A stretch of DNA of 57,277 nucleotides from Yersinia massiliensis (GCF_003048255.1 NZ_CP028489.1:1-57277), one strand, 5' to 3'. Counted from the first letter of the stretch, positions 1 to 8,980 are shown. Numbers and translations are program-made. Notes: generated by a model not told the origin, from the letters alone.

Positions 1-2961
1 ATGGCTGATACTTTGAAGAAACCGTTTCATGAGCAAGTTGCAGAAAAGCTTATCGAGCAATTGAAGCAAGGTACGGCTCCCTGGCAACGTCCTTGGAAAG
101 CTAGTTCCTCTGGCTTTTTACCGATAAACCCAACAAGTGGTAAGCGCTATAAGGGAATTAACGCGATACAACTGATGTCACAAGGCCACTCTGATCGGCG
201 GTGGATGACTTACAAACAAGCGACACAAGCAGGGGCGCATGTTCGTCAAGGCGAAAAAGGCACATCTATTCAGTATTGGAAGTTTACTGAGGAACAAGAC
301 AAGCTTGATCAGCTTGGAAAGCCTGTATTAGATAAAGATGGCCAGCCAATAAAGGTAACCGTTCAGTTAGAACGTCCTCGCGTTTTTTTTGCCTCGGTAT
401 TTAATGCTGAGCAAATAGATGGTCTTCCTCCGCTACCTCCAAAAGAAGAAAAAGAAGATCTATGGAAAGCTATAGAACAAGCCGAAAAAATTTTAGAAAA
501 CTCAGGTGCTCTAATCTCACATCAGGAAGGGGATAGGGCATTCTATCGGCTATCTACCGACAGTATCCAATTACCTAGCAAAGAACAGTTCTCAAGTTCT
601 GATAAATATTACGCAACAGCATTACATGAGCTAGGCCATTGGACAGGACATCAACAACGTTTAGATCGTGATTTAGGGCATCCATTCGGTAGTGATATGT
701 ACGCCAAAGAGGAGCTACGAGCTGAAATAGCAAGCATGATAATGGGGGATGAGTTAGGCATAGGCCACGATCCGGAACAGCATGTTGCATATGTAGGTTC
801 ATGGATAAAGGCTCTCCAAAATGATCCATTGGAAATATTCAGAGCTGCGGCAGATGCAGAGAAAATTCAGGAATATATCTTTGGTTTATCACTGATCCAA
901 GAGCAGCAAAAAGAGCAAACCCAAGAGCAACATCAGGGAATAACCATTACCCTTGGCCAAGAAGAAACTTATCTATTACCTTCTCAATGGACAGGTAATA
1001 CGCAGGTAAGGGGATGTGTAGAACTCCTTGATGAAAATGGTGAGTTATCTGTTGTAGAAGCTTCAGCAGAAAATCGCGAACCTGAATTTTTTGGTATATA
1101 CGCAGAAAATGAAGAAGGGCTTCATCTTTGGGTTGCTGATTGTGAAACAGAAGAGCTGGCCAATAGCATTGCAGCAGAGCTAAAAAAACATTATCAACTA
1201 GGTAAGGAAGATTATATGGAGCAGCACCTTCATGATTTACCTGGTTATTCTGTTCTTAGAAAAGATGGTGATATAAGAGATACCGATATCTATGTTAATG
1301 CAGATGATTGGTGTCAATCTAAAAATGAAAGTATGCTTGAAAATCAACAGGATGATCAGGTTCCACATCTTCTTGATATTCCCGAAGAAGGCGTAAAGTA
1401 TTTAATTGATGATGAAGATTATCGTATTATATTTGAGTCCGAACTTAAGCAATTTAATCAACCGATTAAAAAAGAAAGTAAAGATATAAAGCAAGAAAAG
1501 ACATTTATTAAAGTCCCCTTTGCTGAAAAAGATGAAGCAAAAGATCTTGGTGCTAAATGGGATAGGCAAAAGCAGTCTTGGTACGTCCCCGCCGGTATCG
1601 ATGTTAATCCATTTGAAAAATGGTCAGTTAGCCAGGAGCAAGCTATAACGGGTAATCCAAGAGAAATCCCGCAAAATGCTAACTGGCCACAAAATATGTA
1701 TCCCCCTAGCTCTTTCCCGTCTAATCCAGAATCAGCGGAGAAAACCGAAGAAAGTAAAGTCTACCTTGCGGTTCCTTTTGGTGAACATAAAGAGGCCAAA
1801 AGCTTTGGCGCTTTGTGGGATAAAACGGCTAAGTCATGGTATATCGGCCCTAATGCAGACACTGAAAAATTAGGGAAATGGAAGCTTGAAAATATCACTA
1901 ATGAGCAAAGCCCAGCACTTTCCTTACACGAGGAATTTTCTAATGCTTTAATCAGCATGGGATGCATAGTGTCAGGTAAGCACCCGATTATGGATGGAAC
2001 GGAACAGCGGATTGCTGTAGAGGGTGACAAAAATAAAGAAACTGCCGGTTTTTATATCGCTCATAGTAATGGCCACCCTGCGGGGTATATAAAAAACAAC
2101 CGCTCTGGTATTGAGTTAAAGTGGAAAAGCAAAGGTTATACGCTTGACCCTGAACAAAAGGCTGCAATGCAAGCGGAGGCCGCGACTAATTTAGCCGCTA
2201 GAGCAACTGAGAGGAATAAGGCACAAGAGCAAGCTGCTAATCGTGTTGTTAGCCAACTCAAAAAGCTAACGGTGATAACCACGCCAACGCCTTATCTGGC
2301 TAAAAAAGGCATTCAACCAGCAGAGGGTGTTTTTACGGATAAAGAGGGCCAAAAGACTTATATACCTGCTATTGATGAGAATGGTAAACAATGGTCAATG
2401 CAGTATATTTCTGAAGATGGAACAAAACGCTTTGCTAAAGGGAGCAAAAAAGAAGGTTGTTTCCACCCTATAGGTGGTTTGGACGCTTTAGCTTCTGCCC
2501 CTATTCTCATCATTGGTGAGGGTTATGCCACAGCTAAGACACTGGCAGAAACATTGAATTTTGGTACCGTTGCTGCATTTGACGCAGGAAATCTAAAAGC
2601 AGTGGCTATAGCCCTGCATGCTAAGTTCCCTGATAAACCTATCATAATTGCTGGGGATGATGATCAAGCTGAGGAATTGGCCAGGGGGCGAAACCCAGGC
2701 AAAGTATTTGCCAAAGAAGCAGCCCAAGCGGTTGGAGGAAAAGAGGTATTCCCGATTTTCGCTCCAGGTGAACAAGCTGGTAATCCTAAAGCATTCAGTG
2801 ATTTTAATGACTTATCCGTAAATAGCGAGTTGGGGAAGCGAGGCGTTGAACGGCAAATAAAATGTGTTGTTGAAAGCCTAACGCAACAAGTCACAAAGCA
2901 AAAAAATCAGGTGAGGCAAGTTAAAAAAGCTCAAAAAGAAACTCACTCAATGAGCCGCTAA
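1..2961 (+). CDS. traC: TraC-like DNA primase with ArdC/zincin N-terminus
   Basis: 986 residues. In IncP plasmids TraC primes the transferred strand and is itself delivered to the recipient. Visible parts: an ArdC-like ssDNA-binding N-terminus (about 1-130); a zincin-like metallopeptidase segment with HELGH at 209-213; two similar modules (about 501-538 and 586-621), each with an AKxxGAxWD-type core and a tryptophan-tyrosine pair, as in DUF5710; and a C-terminal Toprim domain with its glutamate in GEGYA (E840) and the acidic run GDDD (886-888). Length lies close to RP4 TraC1 (about 1060). It is last in the tra operon: the upstream gene crosses the circular junction and ends at base 8, overlapping this ATG. 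A hairpin terminator follows. Family very likely from motifs and synteny; the paired middle modules have no assigned function. Confidence 0.9.
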   Translation: MADTLKKPFHEQVAEKLIEQLKQGTAPWQRPWKASSSGFLPINPTSGKRYKGINAIQLMSQGHSDRRWMTYKQATQAGAHVRQGEKGTSIQYWKFTEEQDKLDQLGKPVLDKDGQPIKVTVQLERPRVFFASVFNAEQIDGLPPLPPKEEKEDLWKAIEQAEKILENSGALISHQEGDRAFYRLSTDSIQLPSKEQFSSSDKYYATALHELGHWTGHQQRLDRDLGHPFGSDMYAKEELRAEIASMIMGDELGIGHDPEQHVAYVGSWIKALQNDPLEIFRAAADAEKIQEYIFGLSLIQEQQKEQTQEQHQGITITLGQEETYLLPSQWTGNTQVRGCVELLDENGELSVVEASAENREPEFFGIYAENEEGLHLWVADCETEELANSIAAELKKHYQLGKEDYMEQHLHDLPGYSVLRKDGDIRDTDIYVNADDWCQSKNESMLENQQDDQVPHLLDIPEEGVKYLIDDEDYRIIFESELKQFNQPIKKESKDIKQEKTFIKVPFAEKDEAKDLGAKWDRQKQSWYVPAGIDVNPFEKWSVSQEQAITGNPREIPQNANWPQNMYPPSSFPSNPESAEKTEESKVYLAVPFGEHKEAKSFGALWDKTAKSWYIGPNADTEKLGKWKLENITNEQSPALSLHEEFSNALISMGCIVSGKHPIMDGTEQRIAVEGDKNKETAGFYIAHSNGHPAGYIKNNRSGIELKWKSKGYTLDPEQKAAMQAEAATNLAARATERNKAQEQAANRVVSQLKKLTVITTPTPYLAKKGIQPAEGVFTDKEGQKTYIPAIDENGKQWSMQYISEDGTKRFAKGSKKEGCFHPIGGLDALASAPILIIGEGYATAKTLAETLNFGTVAAFDAGNLKAVAIALHAKFPDKPIIIAGDDDQAEELARGRNPGKVFAKEAAQAVGGKEVFPIFAPGEQAGNPKAFSDFNDLSVNSELGKRGVERQIKCVVESLTQQVTKQKNQVRQVKKAQKETHSMSR

Positions 2962-2983
2962 CTGTCGATATATTGGTAGTATC

Positions 2984-3006
2984 AAGCCCGGTTTTTCCGG
3001 GCTTTT
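2984..3006 (+). terminator. Rho-independent terminator after traC
   Basis: An 8-bp perfect stem, AAGCCCGG/CCGGGCTT, with a TTTTT loop is followed by a short T-rich stretch 23 bases after the traC stop. It would end the tra operon before the accessory island. Confidence 0.85.
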
Positions 3007-3014
3007 ATATGAAT

Positions 3015-3147
3015 TATTGATGGCATTTTTCAGTATCCGGAGCAGTACCAGGATAGTGTTATGCTGGCAATCTAATACCAAGTAATCAGCTGAAGAAGAT
3101 ACAACTGCCAGCATTACCTCTTAGAGCTTTTCCTTGGCGTAAACGTG
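3015..3147 (+). repeat. Repeat copy A, left end of accessory island
   Basis: Bases 3015-3072 match the reverse complement of 9998-10055 at about 56 of 58 positions. The rest (3073-3147) is a shortened version of the copies at 9814-10055 and 38303-38527. It keeps the blocks around 'aactgccagcattac' and 'ttccttggcgtaaac' but lacks the intervening stretches. It marks the left edge of the 7-kb accessory block. Confidence 0.85.
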
Positions 3148-3150
3148 CCG

Positions 3151-3942
3151 TCAAGACCTACGGCGCACCAGTGCCATTGCATCAGCCGCTGCCATACTAA
3201 ATCTCACTCCATACTGTGCTCCCACATCCAGCGCAAATATTCGCGTATACACTTCTGTGCTTGCCGCGTCCTTATGGCCCATAAAGGTTTGCACCACTTT
3301 AAAGGCCACACCGCTTTGCACTAAATGCATGGCGAACGAGTGCCGAAAGGTTTTCGGGGTAATGACGGGTAAACTGAACGTTACACCGTCACGCTTTGCA
3401 CGTGTCACGGCGGCACGTAACCAGCTGCGGGGGGTTTCATCGCTGATGGTGTCGCCGTTCTCGTTCACCCACAGCGGTGCATATTTCTTGGGCCGGAACG
3501 TAGCCAGGTATTCATGTACCAGGCGCACATAGTTTTCATCGAGCAGCGGCACGATGCGTTTCAGTGCCTGGCCCTCTTTCGGGCGGCCCCGTCTTTTTTG
3601 CCGTTGTTTCAGTGTCTTCAGTACCACAAACGGCGAGTCGCCCTCGATGTGAAAACAGGCTGGCGTCAGCGCCAGGGCTTCGTTTAATCGTGCGCCGGTG
3701 TTCCACAGCGTTTCGATCAGCAGCCGTTGCCGCAAGTCAGGCAGATAGGAAAGTAACACCGTGACTTCGGGGGCCAGCAGATAGAGCGGCAATTCCGCAT
3801 CACCGGAGGCCAGCACTTTTTCACGCAGTGCCAGCGCATGACCATAGCTAAACAGCGGGGCCGGTGCGCGGATCGCGCTACGCGAAATCTGATTCATTTC
3901 GTGAGGAATGATGCTCGACATTTCATTATCCGCAATTTGCAC
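3151..3942 (-). CDS. Tyrosine recombinase, ResD-like (plasmid multimer resolution)
   Basis: 263 residues. Catalytic positions of the tyrosine recombinase family are visible: Arg85 in NTGARLNEAL, Arg200-His201 in TPKTFRHSF, His223 in MGHKDA and the nucleophile Tyr232 in TEVYTRIFALDV. The usual first His of box II is replaced by Lys197. The C-terminal FALDV and RFSM segments resemble ResD of the F plasmid, which resolves plasmid multimers at a nearby site. It is transcribed away from its upstream non-coding region, which holds a 7-9-7 inverted repeat that may be its site. Its base composition is visibly more GC-rich than the surrounding genes, suggesting a separate origin. A second start eight residues in is possible. 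An integrase role for the island is an alternative. Confidence 0.8.
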   Translation of the reverse strand: MQIADNEMSSIIPHEMNQISRSAIRAPAPLFSYGHALALREKVLASGDAELPLYLLAPEVTVLLSYLPDLRQRLLIETLWNTGARLNEALALTPACFHIEGDSPFVVLKTLKQRQKRRGRPKEGQALKRIVPLLDENYVRLVHEYLATFRPKKYAPLWVNENGDTISDETPRSWLRAAVTRAKRDGVTFSLPVITPKTFRHSFAMHLVQSGVAFKVVQTFMGHKDAASTEVYTRIFALDVGAQYGVRFSMAAADAMALVRRRS

Positions 3943-4256
3943 TCAATGAGACTATTTTGACGCAATTCAGGTCGATGTACGATCACAATAAATAGGTGAT
4001 CGGTCACGGCGGGTTTTGGGAGTTTTCGCTATAGGGGGGAAAAGCCAAGTAAAAAAGGGTGGCAACCGGAGCGTAACGCGCCCGACACGCCCCGATTGCC
4101 GGTCTCTGGCGGTATGCAAGCCCCTGAGACAGAAAGGATTATAGCAGACATTCAGGGCGGGAGTAGGGGACTCGTCCGAGTTTGGCAGTCTCCGCGTAAA
4201 GCCAAGTCATGCAACAGCGGTGACACACCGCGTCGTAACACCGCCTTTCTGCTATC
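3943..4256. other. Non-coding region upstream of recombinase; candidate resolution site
   Basis: This 314-bp gap separates divergent genes. It contains CGATCAC (3980-3986), a 9-bp spacer and GTGATCG (3996-4002), a perfect inverted repeat sized like a recombinase core site. The rest is GC-rich with no convincing gene. The site assignment is an inference from position and symmetry. Confidence 0.4.
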
Positions 4257-4973
4257 ATGACAGGCATCTTTATTTCGTCGGAAATGACTATGCTTCACTG
4301 GCTTAACACACACATCGGGATTGATTGGGCGGCCTATCAGAGTTTAGGTCTTGCTATTATTAGCCTGGGTATTTCTGTTATAGGGATAATCGGTACGCTC
4401 AAAATAATCAAAATATATAAACTCAGGCAAACAAATAAAAATAACAATGGCAATATTAATCAGGCAGGTCATGACCTGAATATCACCACGATCAATCATA
4501 TTTCCCATTCAAATAAAGAATCGGGTATTGAAGAAAAAAAGAAAGCGCATGATTTAAACATCATTGAAGAAATACTGACACTCCTGCCTTATGAAGCCAC
4601 GCTTTATGAAGCCGAGCAAAGTTATATTGTCGGCATGATATATCAATTTTCCCGTAACTTAGATGATGCGGAAAAATACACGGGTGAAAAGTACATCTTA
4701 TATAATCCCGCTGTTAATGAAGCGAAAGATACTTTTATTATTGCGGCAACGGCGTTCAATGAGAGTACCTTTGGATTTTTGTCGGTAGACCGTCCCGAAC
4801 GAAAACCCTTAAGGCTTGATCTGCCTTATGACTGGAAGAATCACCCTGAAAGTGAAAAAAGATATAGAAAGCACCAGCGTGAAATGCGTGAAACATCGGC
4901 GGTTATGATAGAGAACTATAAGCTGTTTATTAAAACCATTAAAGAAAACGACTTTATAACAGACACAATATAA
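4257..4973 (+). CDS. Membrane-anchored protein of unknown function, partner of HEPN gene
   Basis: Up to 238 residues; family not recognised. A hydrophobic segment (about residues 28-50) is followed by a basic stretch and then NINQAGHDLNI, an alternating Asn/Gly/hydrophobic pattern resembling the short beta-strand repeats found next to effector domains in some defence proteins (tentative). The rest is mostly helical and charged. The first ATG has no good ribosome-binding site; starts at 4284 or 4290, just after GGAA, are equally plausible. It lies 10 bases upstream of the HEPN gene and is probably cotranscribed with it. A membrane sensor or antitoxin role is inference only. Confidence 0.55.
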   Translation: MTGIFISSEMTMLHWLNTHIGIDWAAYQSLGLAIISLGISVIGIIGTLKIIKIYKLRQTNKNNNGNINQAGHDLNITTINHISHSNKESGIEEKKKAHDLNIIEEILTLLPYEATLYEAEQSYIVGMIYQFSRNLDDAEKYTGEKYILYNPAVNEAKDTFIIAATAFNESTFGFLSVDRPERKPLRLDLPYDWKNHPESEKRYRKHQREMRETSAVMIENYKLFIKTIKENDFITDTI

Positions 4974-4983
4974 GGAGCACTAA

Positions 4984-5763
4984 ATGAGCAGTACCAAGCA
5001 ATGGTTTGAGGATGAAGAGGAAAACCGCCGTGAAGCGTGGATACGTGCAAGATTATCTGATCCTGACCTGGAAGAGGATTCGGACGAGTGGCAGGAGCTA
5101 GAGAAAGAGTATGATAATTATAAGGATTTTATGGAGGACATGGCTCGCGAGGAATATGAAGAGCAGCAATGGCTGAAAAATAATCCCCACACTGATATTT
5201 ATGTATCCTCGATATCCTTACTGGATGAAATTCTTGACGAAGGGAAAGAGCATACCAGTGAAACTTTTTATAAAATGCAAATAGCTTATTGCGTCACCAT
5301 CATGGAAAGTTGCCTGGGCGACATGATTAAAAGTATTGTTTTACCTAATTCCATATACAGGGACAATGCCATTAATAACGTTACTGAGTTGAATGATGTA
5401 AAAATTAAGCTTTCAGACGCACTTAAAGGTAATGAACCACTAAATAAAGCCGTACAGAATTATTTATCTGATTTGTCATATCATAATATACCTAAAATAT
5501 ATGAGGTATATAAGGCTGTGTTAGATTACCAAATAACATCTAAACCAATTTTGAAAAATATCATTAAACTAACTAAATTAAGACACGATATTGTTCACAG
5601 AAATGGGAAAACCCGTGAGGGAAAAGAAATACTTTTTGAATATAAGGATGTTTTGGATGCATTTAATACAACTAAAAAATTTTTAACCGAGATGAAAGAC
5701 ATGATCAACGCGGCGATAAAATATCATGAAGAAAAGCAGATGAATAAGGATTTGGAAAACTAA
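4984..5763 (+). CDS. HEPN-domain protein, candidate RNase of a two-gene defence or toxin module
   Basis: 259 residues. The N-terminal 60 residues are very acidic. The C-terminal half is all-helical with RHDIVH at 200-205, the R-x4-H signature of catalytically active HEPN ribonucleases, set in a 'LTKLRHDIVHRNGK' context typical of RiboL-PSP/MAE_28990-type HEPN proteins. AAGGAG-like bases precede the ATG. HEPN proteins act as RNases in toxin-antitoxin and anti-phage systems. The upstream membrane protein is the obvious partner. The HEPN call comes from the motif and helical context; the exact family and the biological role are not established by sequence alone. Confidence 0.65.
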   Translation: MSSTKQWFEDEEENRREAWIRARLSDPDLEEDSDEWQELEKEYDNYKDFMEDMAREEYEEQQWLKNNPHTDIYVSSISLLDEILDEGKEHTSETFYKMQIAYCVTIMESCLGDMIKSIVLPNSIYRDNAINNVTELNDVKIKLSDALKGNEPLNKAVQNYLSDLSYHNIPKIYEVYKAVLDYQITSKPILKNIIKLTKLRHDIVHRNGKTREGKEILFEYKDVLDAFNTTKKFLTEMKDMINAAIKYHEEKQMNKDLEN

Positions 5764-5827
5764 AATTTTCAACCCCAAAATAAACTCTCTTTGGGGAGAG
5801 GGATAGCGAATTGGAGAAGTAAAAAAA

Positions 5828-6493
5828 GTGTTCAATACTAAAGATAAAATATTAAAAAGCACCATTGTACTCATTGCCGCAATCGTTATTACAAAGGGAT
5901 GGTTCTCTATATTAACGTATTCAAGCTACTGGGCAGCGGTCAACGGATTTGGGAATTATCATCTATTAATATCGCATACGGCCGGTATGATATTTATTCT
6001 CGCAGTGCTTGTTCCTTATCATCGGTGGGTTTCCCCATTAGGGTTTGGAAAAGTATTGCAAAAGTCATCATTATTGCCAATTTTAGCTGTGGTTCTGGTT
6101 TACTTTGCTGAATACAGTTACGGTAAACTGACTGGTGCAGCACCCGAAAAATTTGTTCAAAATTTGCTTAATCAGCCTTTTTCACTGCTTTCTGGGGTAT
6201 TTCTAACTATTTTACTTTTGGCACCTATCAACGAAGAAATTGTGTTTCGTGGCGTGATGTTGAACGTTTTTCGGTCTTCTCATGCCTGGACTATGTGGCT
6301 AGGTGCAGTCATTATCGCGCTGCTATTTTCTCTCATTCATAACCAATATGAGAACATAAGCACGTTTGTTCTGATTACATCTCTGTCCATTATCTTTACT
6401 TGGGCAAGGATGCTAAGTGGGGGATTGCTGCTACCTGTACTACTTCATTCACTGGCATCGATGATGGCTGTCACTTTCACTTGGTTGGGGTAA
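5828..6493 (+). CDS. CPBP-family intramembrane metalloprotease
   Basis: 221 residues, GTG start with GGAGAAG 8 bases upstream. It has several hydrophobic segments and the EExxxR signature of CPBP (CAAX protease / bacteriocin-processing) enzymes in 'INEEIVFRGVML' at about residues 137-148, followed by a later membrane segment with 'SLIHNQYEN' and a final 'LLHSLASMM' segment supplying histidines. Members process peptides or confer bacteriocin self-immunity. Nothing nearby identifies a substrate. A hairpin terminator lies 38 bases after the stop. Confidence 0.8.
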   Translation: MFNTKDKILKSTIVLIAAIVITKGWFSILTYSSYWAAVNGFGNYHLLISHTAGMIFILAVLVPYHRWVSPLGFGKVLQKSSLLPILAVVLVYFAEYSYGKLTGAAPEKFVQNLLNQPFSLLSGVFLTILLLAPINEEIVFRGVMLNVFRSSHAWTMWLGAVIIALLFSLIHNQYENISTFVLITSLSIIFTWARMLSGGLLLPVLLHSLASMMAVTFTWLG

Positions 6494-6530
6494 ATCTCAC
6501 ATAATTAATAAGTTACTTTCTTTAATCAGT

Positions 6531-6557
6531 AAAGCCGCCATATTTTGGGCGGTTTTT
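6531..6557 (+). terminator. Rho-independent terminator after CPBP gene
   Basis: A 9-bp stem with one G-U pair (AAAGCCGCC / GGCGGTTTT), an 8-base loop and a following T run. Confidence 0.75.
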
Positions 6558-6729
6558 GCGTTTTGGCACCTTGGGGTAAATCCAAAGTCATTAGGAAAGA
6601 GCAGAGCTGGGAAAGGCGGCTAGCGAATGCCAGCCGTTGAATACCGTCTGTACACTTTTGTATCCGTTGCCATTGCTTTTAAGACGATATATCCTCAGTA
6701 AATGGATCTGGCTAATAAAAGGAATTAGC

Positions 6730-7383
6730 ATGAGCAGTTATGATGAAATAGCAACACGTATAGCCAAAGTTATCGTATCCCCTGAATCTGTGATCGGCTT
6801 AATTCATGGCATTCTGTCAGTCCCTCTAGACCTCGGTTATCTGGCGTATGGCTATTTTGATACTGATTCACGTTACTCACATGAAACAGAAAGAATAAGA
6901 ATAGTCCGAGCGATAGATAGCGGCATTCTTAATCACGACCGAATTACTGATGCTATTCAAATAGTATTTAACCAATTCAATAAGTACACCTCAGAAAATA
7001 AACAAAATAAAATTTACAGTCGTACCATATTCTCAGTGGTTGGTAGGATTGCGACAAATTCAATCATTTCATCCAAAATAGCCACAGCGATCGCACAACG
7101 CGCATCATTTTTTGTCGCTGTAAGAGGTGGTGTTATGGGGAACATTTTACTCGTAGGGGGTATGACAGAGCGGTGTATCAGAACATCAGAACAACTGAGC
7201 GTAGATGAACCGGAAGTTTATAACTTATTACGCAGTAAGGATTATGACCTTCTTTATTTTCTGTTTGAACCCGCACTCAAACCTTTTGTTGATGCCCTGT
7301 CTGTAAGGCGAACCCAGGGGATGCCAGCATTTAACGAAATTCTGGAACTGGTTGACGATAAGGTGAATAGTTATCATGGGTAG
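6730..7383 (+). CDS. Probable type VI effector, possibly membrane-active
   Basis: 217 residues from the ATG preceded by AAAAGGAATTAGC; an in-frame upstream start at 6637 lacks a site. Family not recognised. It has no signal peptide, a hydrophobic patch near the N-terminus and a small-residue hydrophobic stretch around residues 135-145 ('VRGGVMGNILLVGG'). The next gene overlaps by 8 bases and encodes a two-helix membrane protein, and an hcp gene follows. That arrangement matches T6SS effector/immunity pairs such as the pore-forming Ssp6/Sip6 of Serratia, where the immunity protein is small and membranous. Function is inferred from context, not from homology I can demonstrate. Confidence 0.5.
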   Translation: MSSYDEIATRIAKVIVSPESVIGLIHGILSVPLDLGYLAYGYFDTDSRYSHETERIRIVRAIDSGILNHDRITDAIQIVFNQFNKYTSENKQNKIYSRTIFSVVGRIATNSIISSKIATAIAQRASFFVAVRGGVMGNILLVGGMTERCIRTSEQLSVDEPEVYNLLRSKDYDLLYFLFEPALKPFVDALSVRRTQGMPAFNEILELVDDKVNSYHG

Positions 7384-7582
7384 AATATCTTTGATAAAGA
7401 AGAAGATAGTCGAAAATGTTCTGGTCATACTTGGTGGACTCCTCGGCGGTGCTGCTGTTTGGCTGTCCCTATTTTTTATTTTCTATTTCGATACATGGTC
7501 AGCAAGATTACTTTCAATATTCGTGATGAGTGTATGTATTTATCTTATTTCTAAGTTCTTTAATAGGTTTTACCCAAGGTAA
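7376..7582 (+). CDS. Small membrane protein, candidate immunity protein
   Basis: 68 residues with a basic N-terminus and two hydrophobic helices (about 14-34 and 42-60). Its ATG overlaps the last codons of the preceding gene, so the two are translationally coupled. In type VI effector pairs a small inner-membrane protein protects against membrane-targeting toxins. The assignment rests on size, topology and coupling. Confidence 0.5.
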   Translation: MGRISLIKKKIVENVLVILGGLLGGAAVWLSLFFIFYFDTWSARLLSIFVMSVCIYLISKFFNRFYPR

Positions 7583-7628
7583 AATCGATGTGAATTTTAA
7601 TGGTAATTTTTATTTATAAGGATGTAAT

Positions 7629-8108
7629 ATGTCAATTCCCGCATATCTTTGGTTAATTGATGAAAATGGTTCACCTATTGTCGGTGGTTCTTTGGTTGTA
7701 GGTAGAGTGGGAGCTATTGAATTAAAGTCAGTTAATCATAATGTTTCTATTCCTACCGATGGGAACACAGGACGACTGACAGGTACAAGAGTTCATGCAC
7801 CGTTTTCTATGCAAAAAGAATTCGATAAGACTACACCTATTCTGTATCGTGCATTGTGTAAAGGTCAGGTACTGAAATCTGCAACAATAAAAATGTATAA
7901 TATTTTGGATTCAGGAATGGAAAAAGAATATTTTAATATAATTTTAGAAAACGTTAAAGTGACGGCGATTACTCCGAGTTTACATCCTGGAGGGCAAACA
8001 GGAACACACCTCGAAACCCTTCAGTTACGCTACGAATCCATCACATGGAAATGTTGTGACGGCAATATTATCTATAAAGATAATTGGAACGGTATGGCTA
8101 TAGCGTAG
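7629..8108 (+). CDS. hcp: Hcp-family type VI secretion tube protein (orphan)
   Basis: 159 residues, ATG with AAGGATG upstream. It starts 'SIPAYLWLIDENG' and has the Hcp layout: 'GRVGAIELKSVNHNVSIP', 'GRLTGTRVHAPFSMQKEFDKTTP' in the middle and 'HLETLQLRYESITWKCCDGN' near the C-terminus. Hcp hexamers form the T6SS tube and carry small effectors in their lumen. No other T6SS component occurs on the plasmid, so it would depend on a chromosomal machine. It follows the putative effector/immunity pair by 46 bases. Confidence 0.88.
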   Translation: MSIPAYLWLIDENGSPIVGGSLVVGRVGAIELKSVNHNVSIPTDGNTGRLTGTRVHAPFSMQKEFDKTTPILYRALCKGQVLKSATIKMYNILDSGMEKEYFNIILENVKVTAITPSLHPGGQTGTHLETLQLRYESITWKCCDGNIIYKDNWNGMAIA

Positions 8109-8584
8109 CTGTGTAAAGAGTGCCAATAAATTAAGAACCTATGTTTAGGGTTTTGTAGATTTTGGCACTCGACGACTAAATCCTGCTTTGCATTGAACAA
8201 CTTTGAATACTGCTCCAGTTGTTGATTTTGGATACCAGTGGTATTAAAGAGGCCGCATGGTAGCTGGATTCCTAATCGACAAAAAGTAAGCCTTGAAACA
8301 GCAAGGATTGATGTAAGGTGTAGCAAAGGAACTGTTATTTAGTTCCTTCCCTAAAAACAAAAGAGCTTTAATGCCCTTACTCAGATTAATTCATACCTAT
8401 TCTACTCCCGCCGCGTTGCAATTTACTTTCTCGCATCGTCCAGCAAGGATCGCTTCGCTCTCCTCCTTGCCAGTCGCTTATGCTGAGAAAGTCTTTTGCT
8501 CCTTTTGCGGCGAAAGCCCAATAGGTCTGATGGTTAACCAATTGAAGGTTGACGCCAGGAAAAAATATTTTTGAGGGCAAGAAC
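8109..8584. other. Gene-poor spacer after hcp with inverted repeats
   Basis: No convincing gene. It contains GAGTGCCAA (8118-8126) repeated inverted as TTGGCACTC (8162-8170), and an 8-bp stem with 7-base loop at 8326-8348 (AAGGAACT/AGTTCCTT). A 67-codon frame from 8371 exists but has no recognisable features. The stretch may be remains of an effector gene lost between hcp and the next gene. Confidence 0.45.
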
Positions 8585-8974
8585 ATGACTACTAAGTTAT
8601 CTGGTAATAATAAAATTGAATTGAATTCAGAAGATGTTTCAATAACAGCAATGTATATAAAGTCAGGTTGGGAACAAACAGTTAAAATTGCAAAAATAAA
8701 TGATTCTAATCTTATTGAAGCAATACAAGATAATGAAGGGAATATAGAGTTTTCATATAAAATATTGTGTCTGGCTAAAGAAGTAGAGAAATTATTAAAA
8801 ATAAAAAGTATAAATTGTGACAACTATCCATCAGGGGTTTTTGCATATGAGGTTTCTGAGGTGTTAGGTGAAGAAATAGCCACTGCTTCAATCAAAGAAA
8901 ATAAATATATTGGAGATTTCTCTGTATTGGCGATAGCAAGTAATTTGATTGATATTTTCTTACTTTCTGAATAA
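8585..8974 (+). CDS. Hypothetical protein, possible orphan immunity protein
   Basis: 129 residues from the ATG preceded by GAGGG. Family not recognised. It is soluble, alpha/beta-like and acidic, with 'KEVEKLLKIK' and a C-terminal hydrophobic strand. Its position downstream of hcp with a degenerate spacer fits an orphan immunity gene, but no motif proves it. An upstream in-frame TTG at 8549 is less likely as start. Confidence 0.5.
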   Translation: MTTKLSGNNKIELNSEDVSITAMYIKSGWEQTVKIAKINDSNLIEAIQDNEGNIEFSYKILCLAKEVEKLLKIKSINCDNYPSGVFAYEVSEVLGEEIATASIKENKYIGDFSVLAIASNLIDIFLLSE

Positions 8975-8980
8975 CAAATA

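Noticed and set aside
8371..8574. 67-codon frame after hcp
   Set aside because: No ribosome site, no recognisable fold, and it lies in a spacer that is open on the opposite strand as well; more likely chance or a remnant.
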